Origin: Tenrec ecaudatus
Lineage: Eukaryota; Chordata; Mammalia; Afrosoricida; Tenrecidae
Direction: 5' to 3'
NCBI RefSeq assembly: GCF_050624435.1
Contig: NC_134537.1
Coordinates: 9,668,584-9,732,583, forward strand
DNA length: 64,000 nt
Numbering within the stretch: position 1 is the first letter of the stretch; every line of letters begins with the position of its first letter. Position numbers and translations under genes: made by a program. The notes under the pieces are model-generated. The model was not told the origin of the DNA and searched no databases. It was given only the letters and a program-made list of their open reading frames with translations. This document shows positions 11,661 to 23,409 of the stretch, in pieces.

Positions 11661-11944
11661 ATTTGATTTTTTTTTTTTTACTCCTCATTCCTCTCCTTGT
11701 GGGGACTGTCCCCTTGCACAGTAAAAAAATCCCTGTTCCTATAAGCAGGGAGAAATGAAATTATCTGCCAAGACCCTAAGTCCTCTAGGAGAGGCGTCTC
11801 TGAAGTCAACCAAGAACTGGGAGAACCCAGACAGCTTAGAAGACCACTCTCCTGGCCCCGTCCACCCCGCAGGCTTTCCTTCCCAGAGAGGGGCTCCATT
11901 GCAGTGAGTCTGGAGTGGGCCACACCTGTTAATTTTGTACTACT

Positions 11945-12075
11945 GCCACCTGAGGCTGCTTTCTACTCCCATAAGGAGTTACAGATTCCGAAACCCACAG
12001 GGGCGGTTCTACCCTGTTCTGTTGGGTCCCTAAGACTCAGCAGCCGTTCTATGGCAGTAAGTTTGGGTTTGGGTT
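11945..12075 (+). mobile_element. AfroSINE (3' part)
   Basis: 'gctttctactcccataagga', 'gttacagattccgaaaccca', 'caggggcggttctaccctgt' and the tail 'ctatggcagtaag' are in order; the tRNA-like head is missing. Confidence 0.65.
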
Positions 12076-13254
12076 CATATTGCCTAGACCTACAGCAGTC
12101 AAGAGACACAGCACCCATTTGGGGGGAACTCAGGCTGGTGGTGTGTGGATGAACGTCACCAACACTGATAGCTAAGTGTGGTGAATGCTGAGCTAGAGGG
12201 AGACAGGCTGCATCAGAAAGAAAGGGACATGCCTGAGGGCCTTCGAGAAGGCTCCTCCCAGAAACTGCTTTTTGCGTGATCTAGCTGAAGTTGGTCAGGC
12301 AGGCACGATGGAGGAGATGTTGGAGACAGAACAGCATGTGCAGATCTGTGGAACCAGGAGAAGTCTGTGTCCTATGTACCATGCTCACATGAGCATAAAG
12401 ATGGCGCACGGATCCGCTCTTTGCTCTATCCATGTTATTCATTGTGCATTTGCCAAGGGCTGTATGTCCGTCACCAGTTGTTTGTGCTTCCCGTTCCAGG
12501 AGTCCACCGTAGGAAGCAGCACTGTACTGCACAGCGCGTCCGCATTAGCCTTTCCTGTCTCCAGCACATCCTTAAAGGAAATCAGACCGCTGAACTGAGT
12601 GAGTCTGAGTGTCTGGCGTGACTCTTACATTGCAGGAAGATTGTGCCCGCTGACACTGTTGCCATGTTTACCACGGTGCTAGCACTGGGCCTCATCATCC
12701 TTTCACTTGTTGAAATCTAGGTGCTGCTTCTTGCGCTCACTGCTCTTCTGGCCTCTGACTTTGAAAGCTAAAGCTGGGCCAAATCGATCCAGGCACCCAT
12801 GCCTGTCGCCCCGGTGCCTGTCCCGCGGCTTGTCGTGCAACGCCTGCTCAGTGGAGGTTTGCATGACTGGATACAGATTATATTTCCATGTTGTACTTGA
12901 GAGGCTGTTTTATCATCGGGAAGGCTCTTACAGCTAAGCCTTGTATTCTTTTCCACCGCTCAGTATTTCTATTTTTGCACCTTTTATGCTGTAAACCCAT
13001 GTTATTTTATTGTGTGCTCTATTTTCCAGTAAAACATTTTAACTGCTCATTGCACCTTTAAAAAAAGACATTCTTGTTTATTTTTTAACAAGTCTTACAG
13101 TTTTTCATAGCATAATATCAATTTATTATTTTGTAATGTTTTGAACTAATCGCATTTGTGGTTTAGTTAGGAAGGGGGGGTTATTTTTATGTTATTTGGT
13201 TTCCCAATTCAGGGCCAGGGTATTTCATTGAATTAAATGTCTTACTTGATTTTA
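12076..13254. other. Unassigned, presumed ULK4 intron
   Basis: No exon or repeat is recognised. A 108-codon plus-strand frame at 12272-12598 shows no family features. Confidence 0.4.
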
Positions 13255-13563
13255 TTTGTGAATAGTTTTATTGACATATAATTCACATATCATACACTTC
13301 CATAGTTTGGTCATATTAAGAAGCGTTCTATAATCATCACTACAATCAACTCTAGATTCTTTCTTGCTTTTTGTACTCGTTACTAGATTTCCATTTCCGT
13401 CCACTTCCTCTCTCAAATCCTCAATTAGCCATTTATCCAGTCACTCCCTCAATAGACTTACCTAGCCTGGATTTCATATGCTGGTAAATATACCAAAAAA
13501 TGTTTTAAAAATCAAAAGACCAAGAACAGTGACAAAAAAAATCAGAGAAAAAGCTCAATTGAG

Positions 13564-13626
13564 GAATGTATATATGGATTGTGGTACGAATTGTACAAGC
13601 CCCCAATAGAATTACATATACATAAA
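13564..13626 (+). mobile_element. 63-bp LINE 3'-end micro-insertion
   Basis: The insert holds only the family's final segment ('tatatggattgtggtacgaa', 'ttgtacaagcccccaataga'). It is flanked by ctcaattgag at 13554-13563 and 13627-13636. This is an extreme 5' truncation. Confidence 0.65.
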
Positions 13627-13852
13627 CTCAATTGAGAAAAAAGCAGGAAATATTAAGAATTAGAACAAATGTAAAATGGGTCAAAAAAGGGAAGAGAAAG
13701 CAAATGATCAGATATTACGTTTTCACCTAATTACATCTGCCATGATCGAATTTATACTCCGTGTATGATATCAAGGCAATTCATATTTCTCAGCTGTGGT
13801 CAGAGGAGACTCACCAGAGGCTTAATATCCATGTAAAACCGTAAAACCAAAC

Positions 13853-14052
13853 TAGTTGCCAATGAGTCGGTGGCAACTCATCGTGACCCTGCTGGACATA
13901 GAAAACTAACTGCCTCTGTGAGTTGCTAAGACTGGAACTCTTTACAGGGCTAGGAAGCCCCATCTTTCTCCCTCGGAGAGACTCATGGTTTTGAATTGCT
14001 GACCGTGAGCTGTTAGCAGCTCAGCGTGTAACCACTATGCCACCAGGGTGCC
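13853..14052 (-). mobile_element. AfroSINE, near full length
   Basis: Reverse-oriented: the tail 'gccaatgagtcggtggcaac', the body 'ccccatctttctccctcgga' and the tRNA-like head 'gtaaccactatgccaccagg' all appear in order. Confidence 0.75.
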
Positions 14053-14157
14053 ATGTAGGGACCCTGCAAATGGCTTTTGGGCTCCCACTGTCATCCCCAG
14101 CCTTCTGCAAACCAGGTGATCCTAATTTAAACCCTGATGCCTTTCCCTTCAGATTTG

Positions 14158-14355
14158 GATTTAATTATCATCGCACACACTGGTATGCTTCTTCCATGAG
14201 GACGTAGTTGACACCTCAGTTAGATTGGTGCTTGTTAACAAGCCTTTGAGACCCCAGGTGCTATTCTTCTTGATAGCCCGGCACCATCTGCTATTTTCAC
14301 CACACTTTGCTCTCATATATTTAGTGATCTCTTCATAAGGGCAAGCAAAGAGCAG
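14158..14355 (-). mobile_element. Poly(A)-type LINE internal 3'UTR fragment
   Basis: This is the reverse complement of the part seen at about 61385-61510 ('tggtatgcttcttccatgag', 'gagaccccaggtgctattct', 'cccggcaccatctgc'). Confidence 0.55.
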
Positions 14356-14985
14356 CACTATGTCATAAGAACTATTTTTTCCTAGATTGGAGTTAGAATT
14401 GAGTGCAAGTTCAAAATCAGTTCACTTATCTATGGTTTATATGTGTCTCTGGTTCACTTTAGAGCCCTCACGATCATTTTATGACAGAACATTATCAACC
14501 CCCTCCCCAACCCCGGGCATTAGGCAGTTCTACTGATAGTGACATTAACTTATCCAGTGGTATAGAATTTAACATACTGTTGAGCAAATGAAGTTATGCA
14601 AGTATAAACTGGATCCAAACTACAACCCATACGTTGTTAATTTGTACAGATTAAACTTAAATGTTTGAGCACTGTTTACATTGACATTGGGGGTTGGCAG
14701 TAGGGCAGAATTTCTAATAACGTTCCTTCACAATGGTAGAACCATGCCTATCAGATTAATGTCATAGTAAAGCAAGGGGGATATTACAATAGTAAATATA
14801 TGGTGGTCCTGGGACACCTTTCATCGTGTCTTTATTTCAGCGAACTTTGAGGTTTTCATTAAACAAATCATGCATCGCTCTTGACTCCTATGTCATTTAT
14901 ATTTTCACTGGTTGGGTGAATGCAAATATTTTGTATTTCAATTTTCAAATTATCATTAAGAAAATCAACTTGCTTGTCTTTTGGT

Positions 14986-15167
14986 GGAGGAGCTCTGGTG
15001 GCCCTGTCAGGTAAGTGTTGGACTAACTGAAAGGTCCAAGGTTCAAACTCACCAGCTGCTCTTCAGGAGAAAGATGAGGCTGTCTGCACCTGTAAAGATT
15101 TACCGCCTCAGAGACTCTATATAGGGTCACTAATAATCAGAACTGACTCAATGGCAAACTGAATTTT
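14986..15167 (+). mobile_element. AfroSINE
   Basis: It starts 'ggagctctggtggccctgtc', continues 'gagaaagatgaggctgtctg', and ends 'cagaactgactcaatggcaa'. Confidence 0.65.
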
Positions 15168-15817
15168 CACTTTGGTCTTTGTTGAATGTTGATACAGACA
15201 TATGTTATGTAGCCACATTAGGATGAGGATTTTTTTTTTCAGGATGAGGATTAAAAACCAAAACATTTCTTCAAAACCCCCATGCTATCTCTATTTGGTC
15301 ACCCCCTCTCCTTTCTTCAACCCTAGGCAATCACTAATCTTAATCATTAATCTCTTTATAAAAGGAATCAAGCAGTGCAAACTTTGAGACAGTCTCGTTC
15401 ATCAAGCTTAATACTATTGAGATAGTCTATATTGTGTGCATCACTAGTTCCATTTTATGCTGAGTACCATTCTCGTGTGGATGTATCACAATATGATTAT
15501 ATACTTCACCCATGGAGGGACATTTCTGTTGTTTCCAGTTGTTTGGCAATTATAAACAGAATACCATCAATATTTGTGGATTGGTTTTGCGTGAACTGTA
15601 ATTTTGTTTTCTCTGTGGTTAGTTTCCCATGAGTGGAATTGCTAGGTTAGCAGGTAAGTGGATGTTTATAAGTATGAATAACTGTCCGATGATTTTTTAG
15701 AAGGCTTGTGCCCTGTTGATCTTCCAGCAGCAAGATATGAGAATTTGAGCTCTCCTGTACCTTTTGGTATTGTCAACATTGCCAGTGATTCTTATTGTGG
15801 CCATTTTAATAGGTGCA

Positions 15818-15998
15818 TGAGATCCAGCTGCAAACCAACCGTTTCAAGGTTGAGTCCACCCAGAAGCCCCTCAGAAGAAAGATGGGTGACCCACACACCC
15901 CAAATCGGCCACTGCAAACCTTACCAAGTACCATGCTACTCTAACTCACGTGGGTGGGGTTGCCATGAGCCGGAATTCACTTAGCGGCATCTGGTGGG
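15818..15998 (+). mobile_element. AfroSINE (diverged)
   Basis: 'caaaccaaccgtttcaaggt', 'cagaagaaagatgggtgacc' and the tail 'ccggaattcacttagcggca' keep the family order. Confidence 0.5.
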
Positions 15999-16639
15999 AA
16001 TGGCTCTGACGCTGAGTGCTCTTTTCCCACCTCACATCCTTCTTCAGGATAGTGTTCAGATCTTTTGGAATGGAGAAATTTGGTTGGTTGTGTCCTCGCT
16101 GTTACATTCAGAGAGTTTTTTTATATAAGTATCGGTCTGATATGCAAGTGTTTCCTCTCAGTCTGTGTCTTTCCCAGAGCCAATGTTTTGATGAAGTCTA
16201 GTTTGTCAGCAGGTTTCCTCTTTTCTAGGTCAGATGGTTACCGTGTCTTAGACCTCATTTACTACCTTGCCCTCGGCCATGGAGGTTGTCTTTGAGAATT
16301 TGTAGGTTGTATGTTTATATCAAAAATCAATTTTGAGTTCATTTTTATAAAGCATGAGGTTTAGGTAAAGTTTTTTTTGGCTTTGTTTAGCCTATGGATG
16401 ACAATCACTTCAATACCATTTATTGAAAAGACTGCCAATTCTTCATTGATTACTGTTGTACCATTTTCAAAAACCAGTTGACTGCCCTTCTATAGATCTG
16501 CTTTCAGAATTTTCTGTTCCACTTTCCTATATGTCAGCTCCTAATTTTCATCCTATCTTTTTAGGAGCATTCTGTTGTACTTCTAATGCAGATTAATCCA
16601 CTCTTCTGGCCATTCATAATATGTCTGATATCCTTTTCC

Positions 16640-16865
16640 AACACCATGGTTCAGAGGCATCAGTTCTTCCGTCTCCCTGATTCAGTGAAACTAGCATGGT
16701 GTGGGTGAGATGTACCCTAGTCTTCAGAACACATCTTTATTTTTTAATGCTTTAACGAGGTCTTTTTCTGCAGATTTTCCCAATGCAATAAATTGATTTC
16801 CTGGCTGTTGCTTCCATGGTCACTGAGTGTGTGCTTCGGTTGTGATTGCTCACAGGATTAACTGT
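16640..16865 (-). mobile_element. RTE-type LINE fragment
   Basis: The plus strand reads as the reverse complement of RTE coding text ('accctagtcttcagaacaca', 'ttttcccaatgcaataaatt', 'gctgttgcttccatgg'), parallel to 22990-23250. Confidence 0.55.
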
Positions 16866-16869
16866 GATT

Positions 16870-17580
16870 GTTAAAATCTTGGAATGCTATTGTAGGGGTT
16901 GGTCAGTTTTGTCAGCCTCCTGGGTATTAAACAAGCTGGCCCAGAAACAGGAAGTGAGGAATCTCCCCACCATGAAGAAATAGAGTCCGGAGCAGATACA
17001 TCCTTTGAACCTCAACATCCCTGCATGCTGAACCTCCTCAATGCAGCCCAACAAGAGCTGTGACATCAGAGGAGCGGCAGCTGCAGAGTGCTCAGGCAGA
17101 GTGGTGGGCTTACCAGCTCAGGGAGCGAGGAAAAGCCAAGTGCCTTCAGAGAAAAGGCTCACTTGTGAAGTGGAATGCTTCCAGGCACTCAGTTGGGGGA
17201 GCTGGGTTTTCTAACTCATGGAGCTAAAGCTGCGTGCCTTTGGGTTGAGGCTGATGGTGGGGTGGGGTGCCCTTTGTCCCTGTGTTACCTACACGGAAAG
17301 GGCAGAGGCCAAGGGGTCACATTGCTAAGAGTCCAAAGATCAGCGAGAGGCATGCCTGCAGGCATGACTGGGAAAGAGGCATACCTAAGGACAGAACTGT
17401 GCCCTGAGAATTTCTGATCTTAAATTGTCACATGTTGACTTCCATAATAAACCCCATAATCCCGAGTCCACTCTGTGCATTCTGTGCGGCCTTTGCCATG
17501 AATCACTAAGCCCAGCAGAGAAGTATAGCGCGCCGTGGGAGGGACAGTTGGCGTCAAATTAGTAAATAAAGTTGGGCTTC
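16870..17580. mobile_element. Unclassified inserted repeat
   Basis: About 700 bp of higher GC content separates the L1/RTE remains on either side, so it looks like an insertion. It contains 'ttccataataaaccccataa', an AATAAA-like signal followed by T/G-rich text as in LTRs, near 17440-17460. I do not recognise the family. Confidence 0.35.
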
Positions 17581-17689
17581 TGCAAGTTCCACTGAGCTCT
17601 GCTTCATAGGAATGGAATGCATCTTAGGCTGATATGGAGACTGATTCTACTCCCCCCTTGGTCATTCCCTCGGCATAAAGCATTGGCCA

Positions 17690-17795
17690 CCTCATTCTGA
17701 AAGGTCTGCTGAAACCCCGGGAGCACAGTTCTGCTGGATACACCTGGGGATGCCAGGACTAGAAGCATCCCAATGGCAGTGGGCGTGGGTATTGT
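17690..17795 (+). mobile_element. Possible AfroSINE fragment
   Basis: 'gaaaccccgggagcacagtt', 'ctgctggatac' and 'tcccaatggcagtgggcg' resemble the 3' half; weak. Confidence 0.35.
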
Positions 17796-17919
17796 CTTGA
17801 AAGGCAATCACATTATCTGTGAACTGAGACATTTCTCTTTCTTCCCTCCCCAAGCTGCCTCCATCTGTGACTTGGGAGGAAAGCCTGCAGGTTTTCACCA
17901 GTAATTGTAACAGCAGTAG

Positions 17920-18993
17920 ACATACTGTGGATGCTTTTCATCAGGTTGAGAGAGGTTGTTTATATTCTGAATGTGCATGTTTCGTCTTTAGAAATATATA
18001 TATATATAAAATGAAAGGATATTAGACTGTGTTAACTATGTTCCTGAAATAACACTGCTAATATAGTAAACTACAAAAACGACTTTTTTGAATATTGAAT
18101 CCACTTTGTAATTCTAAAATAAAGCCAAATTGGTCTTGGTATTTTTCTGTTTTTACATATTGCTGGATTTGATTTGGCTGATACTTTGTATCTGTATTTG
18201 TAAGGCATATTAGCCTATAGTTTGTCATTGTCTTTGTCAGGTTTTAGAATCCTCATAAAATATGTTGGAGTCATCGTTTGCTGTCTGCATATAGTTTGTG
18301 TTATTTTTACTGTAAATGGAAATTTACCAATGAAACCAGATGAGCCAGGGAATTTCTTTTTGTGATTGTTTTCAACTTCAAGCTCAATTTCTTACACACA
18401 CATATATAGAACTATTGAGTTAATCTCTTTGATCTTGGATGAGGTCTGGTAGTTTGTAGTTTTAGAGGAATTTATTTAATTTAAATGATATTTTGCGCAT
18501 AGTTGTTCATAGCAATCCTTTATCCTTTCACTGTCTCTAAGATCTATAGTGATATCCTCTTTTCATAGCTGGTATTGATGATTTCTGTTTATTTTAGCTC
18601 TTGCTCTGCCCTGGTCAGCTTGGTAATAGTTTATTGATTTGATCAAATCAAGCATTGAGTTTGATTTTTTAAGATTGTTATCTTGGGTTTCTCGCTTTGT
18701 TTTCAATCCCTCCCTTCTGTGGCTTTGGTTTATTTCGCTCTTCTTCTTCCAGTTTCTTGAGGTGGAACTTAGATCATTGATTTGAGAGCTTTCCTCTGTC
18801 CAGTTATAAGTACAAGTATCTTAATACATGTGTCCTCCTTGACCCTTAGGTCAGTTAGGAATATCTTCACGTATTTCCAAGTGACTGGAAATATTCCTGG
18901 CATCTTTCTGTTACTGCTTCCTAATTTAATTCTAGTATGGTCAGAAAATACAGTGTATGCTCTTTTGATGGCCCTGCGTTTAGGATTTGTTTA
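17920..18993 (-). mobile_element. Old L1 ORF2-region remnant, first part
   Basis: The plus strand is reverse-complement L1 ('tggatgcttttcatcaggtt', 'gatcattgatttgagagctt', 'cctaatttaattctagtatg'). It resumes after the insertion at 18994-19921. Stops and frameshifts are frequent. Confidence 0.65.
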
Positions 18994-19921
18994 ATATATC
19001 AATGTGAATGAGGGGGGCTGGAGTGGAGACTGAAAACCCATCTCTAGACAATTGGACATCCCCTCAGAGAAGGGTCACAAGGAAAGGACAAGCCAGACAG
19101 GGTGCAGTATAGCACCAATGAAATACACAACATTCCTCTAGTTCTTTAATGCTTCCTGTCCTCCACTATCATGACCCCAGTTCTACCTTACAAATCCAGC
19201 TAGACCAGAGCATATACACTGGTACAGATGAGAGTTCTTGAGAATTGCTCACAATGATTGGTATGCAATCCCTGCACCCCCTCCCCACCTAGGGGGACAA
19301 ACAACAGAAATGGGGTGAAGGCACACAGTGGACAGTGTAAAATATGAAAATAAAAATAATTTATAAATTATCAAGAGCTCGTGAGGGTGGGAGGGGCTAA
19401 AAGAGGAGCTGATACCAAGGACTAAAGTAGAAAGAAAATGTTTTGGAAATGATGTGCTTGATATGGTTGATATTATGGATTGTTATAAGAGCTGTCAGAG
19501 GTCCCAATAAAATGATTTATTTAAAATTTTTTAAAAGAGCTCTTGGCACACAGAATTCCTGACAGACAATGCATGGGAGTAGTGAGACCATGAGCGTAGG
19601 GGAAGACGAGGGGAGAGAGGGAGAGCAAATCGCAATGATTGACATATAACATCCCCACCCTAAGGTGACAGACAACAGAAACATGGGTGAAAGAGACAGC
19701 AGACGTGTCAGATATGAAAATAATAATTTATAATTTATAAGAGTTCGTGAGAGTGGGAGGGTGGGAACAAAGGAAGAGCCAATGCCAAGGGCCCAAGTAG
19801 AAAGAAAATGTCTTGAAAATAATCATGGCAACCTATGTACAAATGTGCTTGATACAACTGATGCATGGACTGTTAAAAGAACTGTATTATAGCCCCAATA
19901 AAATGATTTATATATTTTAAA
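18994..19921 (+). mobile_element. LINE insertion with two head-to-tail 3' ends
   Basis: A single pair of duplications, gatttgttta at 18984-18993 and 19922-19931, encloses two consecutive 3' segments of the poly(A)-type LINE family. The first ends 'gtcccaataaaatgattt' near 19520 and the second ends 'gccccaataaaatgattt' near 19911. The old L1 continues on both sides. Confidence 0.65.
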
Positions 19922-19931
19922 GATTTGTTTA

Positions 19932-21690
19932 GTACTTCTGCATACCGTCTATGTTGATGACTGGCCCATGCACATTATGGGGACGTGTGTGTGTGTGTGT
20001 TCTGCTGTTGATGAGGTCTGTCTGACTAAGGTCAGTGAGACCATGTGGCTCATGGTGGCGCTCAGTTCTTACGTCCTTGCTGATGTTCTATTCTCTCTAA
20101 TATGGAGATGGGTCTGGAAGTCTCCAACTACAGTTGCACTTTTTTTCATTTTTTCCTTCCACTTGTATCAGTGTCTGCTCTGTGTCTTTGAACCTCTGGC
20201 GTTGTGTGTCCACATTCAGTGTTGTACTCCTTGGTGGCATAACCCTTGTATTAACATGCTTTCTTCCTCTCTATTCCTGGGAGTCTTTGCTTTAAAGTCT
20301 GTTCTGCCTGGTAGGGTGATAGCCACTCTGGCTTCCTTTTGACTCATGTTTGCGTACTCATTTTCATTCTTTCACGTTCAGTCGCTCCCCCGAAATTGGG
20401 AAATCTATGGACAGGACAGTGTTAGTTTGTGTCTTTGAGCATCGTTTTTTAAATCATGCAAACAAACTGTCTTTTTCTTATTTAAATCACTTACATGAAC
20501 AGATGCTGTTAGGATTCGGTCTCCTTTTGAAATTGTTTCTTTTTTCGTTCTGTTTTTATTTGCTCTTTCCCCTTTTCTGTCCCCTTGTTTGAAGTCATCT
20601 GAACAAGTTTTAGTACTACATTTACTCCATCGGTTTCCAATAATCTCTTTTGTCCAGATGGTTTCGGTGATTTCTAGGATCAATCATTTGCACTTCGATT
20701 AGAATGGAGACACTGTGCCACCTCCCAGAATCCACATGCTCTAACTCCTTCTCTTACATGTTACATCTCAGTCAGTGGAAGAATCGTTCAGACAAAACGA
20801 TATGTTTTTATTTTCTGTTGTCAAACAGGGAGCCGCTAGCAGCTCCCCAGGGAGAAAGACCGCTTTCGACGCCCAGAGCAGTCCCAGTCTTGGAAAGACC
20901 CAGGGCGTTGCTGTGAGTCGGCATGGCTCTATGGCTGTCCAGTCGCTTTTGAAGAACTCAAAGGCACGGCGGCACGTTCCTCTAGGCAGCGTTGTGCCGC
21001 TCTCCTTTCATGCTCAGTGCCCCGAGTTTCCTTCTGGAAGCATTCGAGTTTCCTCTGAAAAAGTAACCGTAGCAATTATTTTAAAGCGGGTTGTCTTCTC
21101 GTACTTTCCTTCATTTAGAAGCCTCTCTATTTCATCCTCACTCTCGACTGATGTCTGTGTTGGCTATGTAATTCTGGTACAATTGCTTCTTTTAGGGTGA
21201 ATCGTTTTCTTTCAGACGTGTTGTCTTACTCTCCTCTGGCCTGGGTGGTTTCTGAGGAAAACTCCAAGCTCGCTCAGATGGGTATCCCTTCTAAGTAAGG
21301 TACCATTTTGCCTTTGTCTTCAGCGAGTGTGACTGTGACGTGCTGGGATGCGAACACGGGGTATTTGTATCTTGCTTGCGACGTGGTCAGCTTTTGAGTC
21401 TCCAGGTGTATGTCTCCCGTCACACTGGAGATAGTTTCAGCCACAATGTCATCAAAATACTTTTTCATCCATTTGCTCAGTTTGGGCTTTCTGAAGGCCC
21501 ATCCCGCTGCTACACACCTGTGGGTCTCGTGCCGCAGGCCCCTGTGGCTCTAGTCATTTCCTTTCCATGTAGCTTGGGCTCTTGTTCAGAGAATAATCTC
21601 GATCGCCCTGTCTTCAACTCCACCGACTGTCTTCTATCACCTCTGCTCAACTGTTGAGTCCCATCGATTGAGGGTTTTAAGCATTTGTTA
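19932..21690 (-). mobile_element. Old L1 remnant, second part
   Basis: It continues the reverse-complement L1 ('ggtctggaagtctccaacta', 'gctttaaagtctgttctgcc', 'gggtgatagccactctggc'). Interrupted by an AfroSINE fragment at 20826. No intact ORF. Confidence 0.6.
20826..20945 (+). mobile_element. AfroSINE fragment
   Basis: 'cagggagccgctagcagctc', 'ccagggagaaagaccgcttt' and 'gctgtgagtcggcatggctc' keep the family order; truncated. Confidence 0.45.
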
Positions 21691-21791
21691 TTATACGTTT
21701 AATTCCAAATTTTCCATCACGTCTTGAATTATCGCTTGTATTTTATGACTGACACATGTTGTTTAATTCCTGTCTTGATCGTATTGGTGAG

Positions 21792-21985
21792 GCGTGTTGT
21801 GAGGTGCCGTCGAGTCAGCTCTGACTCGCAGAAGCCCTGTGGACAGCAGCAGGGCGCACTGGCCTGGCCTTCCTCGGGAGTGAGCCCGTTGTTGCAGCCA
21901 CTGTGTGATCTGCTGCATGCAGGGTCTTCCTCTCTTTCTGTGCCCTTCTGCTTCCCCAGCTTGACCGGGTTCACTAGGGTACCTT
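21792..21985 (-). mobile_element. RTE-type LINE 3' end
   Basis: The reverse-oriented tail 'gtgccgtcgagtcagctctg' is followed by 'gttgttgcagccactgtgtg' and 'gggtcttcctctctttctgt', the end of the RTE ORF read backwards. Confidence 0.65.
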
Positions 21986-22719
21986 AAAGCCTGTGTCATA
22001 AAGCTTTAATGACTATGGATATGTCATCTTATTTGTCTTTGGTCCAATTTTCTTTTTCTGAAGTGAGTTGAAATGTTGGCGGTTCTTTGAATATCAAGCC
22101 ATTCTGAGTTTTAACCTCAACGTGCTTAGCGTCATTGTTGCAGGAAGGGCCTCCGCGTCCTGTGTATCGCCTATAGAAGAGGTTTTAGCAAGTAGTTGAC
22201 CTCAATAGATGCAGACGGCAGGTTTCAGCTTCAACGGCAGGCTCGTTTCAAAGTGTTGCATGGCTGCTACCTGGATTTATGCCACGCGTGCATCCCCCAG
22301 GGGTCAGCCTGGGACCTGGAGACAGGTGCGTCTGTTAGCGCCCTTCTCCAGACGGGCGGCACGCTCTGCAGGACCAAGTCTTTGAGTGCACTGTTTGGAG
22401 TGAGACCCGGAACTCATGCACAGTCATCTCTGGTTGCTTTCCCAAGCTTTTCTCTATCTTTGTAGGGATTTTTGTTTAAGTTCCCTTGAATTAGCCCAGG
22501 GAACTTTATGAGACAGTTCTACTCGCCTGGGAGGTCACTAGGAGTCACAATCAACTCAAATATATTGCCCCTCAAAAAACTGGGGTATGATAAAGACCAT
22601 GATTATATATACTCAGTAACCAATTATTTTGTATATGTGTGTGCATGTGTATATCTTCAGCTATACATACACTCCATACATGCAGTACGTCAACAAGTCT
22701 TATAGACTCAGGTTGTTGT
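21986..22719. other. Unassigned sequence
   Basis: No gene is seen. Part of 21990-22110 reads like decayed L1; a GT/AT-rich patch lies at 22625-22680. Confidence 0.35.
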
Positions 22720-23339
22720 GTTGGGGTGCTATTGAGTCAGCTGTGGCTCAGTGAGGACCCTGTGTACCATAGGACAAAACACGCTCCGGTCCTGCGCCAT
22801 CCTCACAACTCTGCGTCGGCGCCCATGGTGGCAGCCACTGCGGCAGTCCCGTCGTGGTCGGTCTCCCTCTTCTTCACTGATGTTGTTCTTCAGGGAGCCA
22901 CCTCCTTTTGGTGCATGAGTCCTAAGGAGCGTCCCGGCTGTACGCCTCCCGAGACAAGTTTGTTCACTCTCCGGGCAGTCCATGGACACTGGCTACTCTT
23001 CTGATGAAGACGCTGTCATTCAGAGGCCGCAGTTCTTCTCTGGTCTTCCGTACTCATTGTCCGGCCGCCGCGTGCCTGTGAGACAGCGGACACTATCCTG
23101 GCTCAGGACAGGAGAGCCCCCGTCCTAGAGTGACAGCTTTGCCCTCTAGCACTTCACAGAGGTCTGTCGCAGCACCTTCCCCCATGCGACCCTTCATTTG
23201 ACTTTGTGCCTGCTGCTCCCATGAGTATCGATTGCTGGATCCAGTGCAATGCAATCCTTCACGGTTTCAATCTCCTCACATCTGTCACATGCTCCCCAGT
23301 GACCCAGTGGTGAGGATTCGGGTCCATACCGAAGGTTGT

Positions 23340-23340
<1 letters not shown>
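22720..23340 (-). mobile_element. RTE-type LINE, ~620 bp of the 3' region
   Basis: Read in reverse it contains the tail ('ggggtgctattgagtcagct'), 'cctgcgccatcctcacaact', 'ttctggtcttccgtactcat'-like coding text at 23030-23060, and 'gtggtgaggattcgggtcca' at its upstream side. The ORF is broken. It abuts the TC microsatellite. Confidence 0.65.

Positions 23341-23406
<66 letters not shown>
23340..23406. repeat. (TC)n microsatellite
   Basis: About 33 uninterrupted TC units directly adjoin the upstream edge of the RTE fragment, followed by a short TTC-rich tract. Confidence 0.95.

Positions 23407-23409
<3 letters not shown>

Larger units (their letters stand above)
13255..16639 (-). mobile_element. 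Old L1 3' region, interrupted by later insertions
   Basis: The plus strand matches the reverse complement of mammalian L1 3' end and ORF2 text ('tttattgacatataattcac', 'gagtggaattgctaggttag', 'ataccatttattgaaaagac'). It is broken up by AfroSINEs at 13853, 14986 and 15818 and by LINE 3' pieces at 13564 and 14158. No coding capacity remains. Confidence 0.6.

Noticed and set aside
12272..12598. Possible further ULK4 exon
   Set aside because: A CCAG acceptor-like site precedes 12500 but no matching donor in phase and no HEAT-like helix pattern.
17920..21690. Intact L1 with coding capacity
   Set aside because: Minus-strand frames are broken throughout and the element is split by later insertions.
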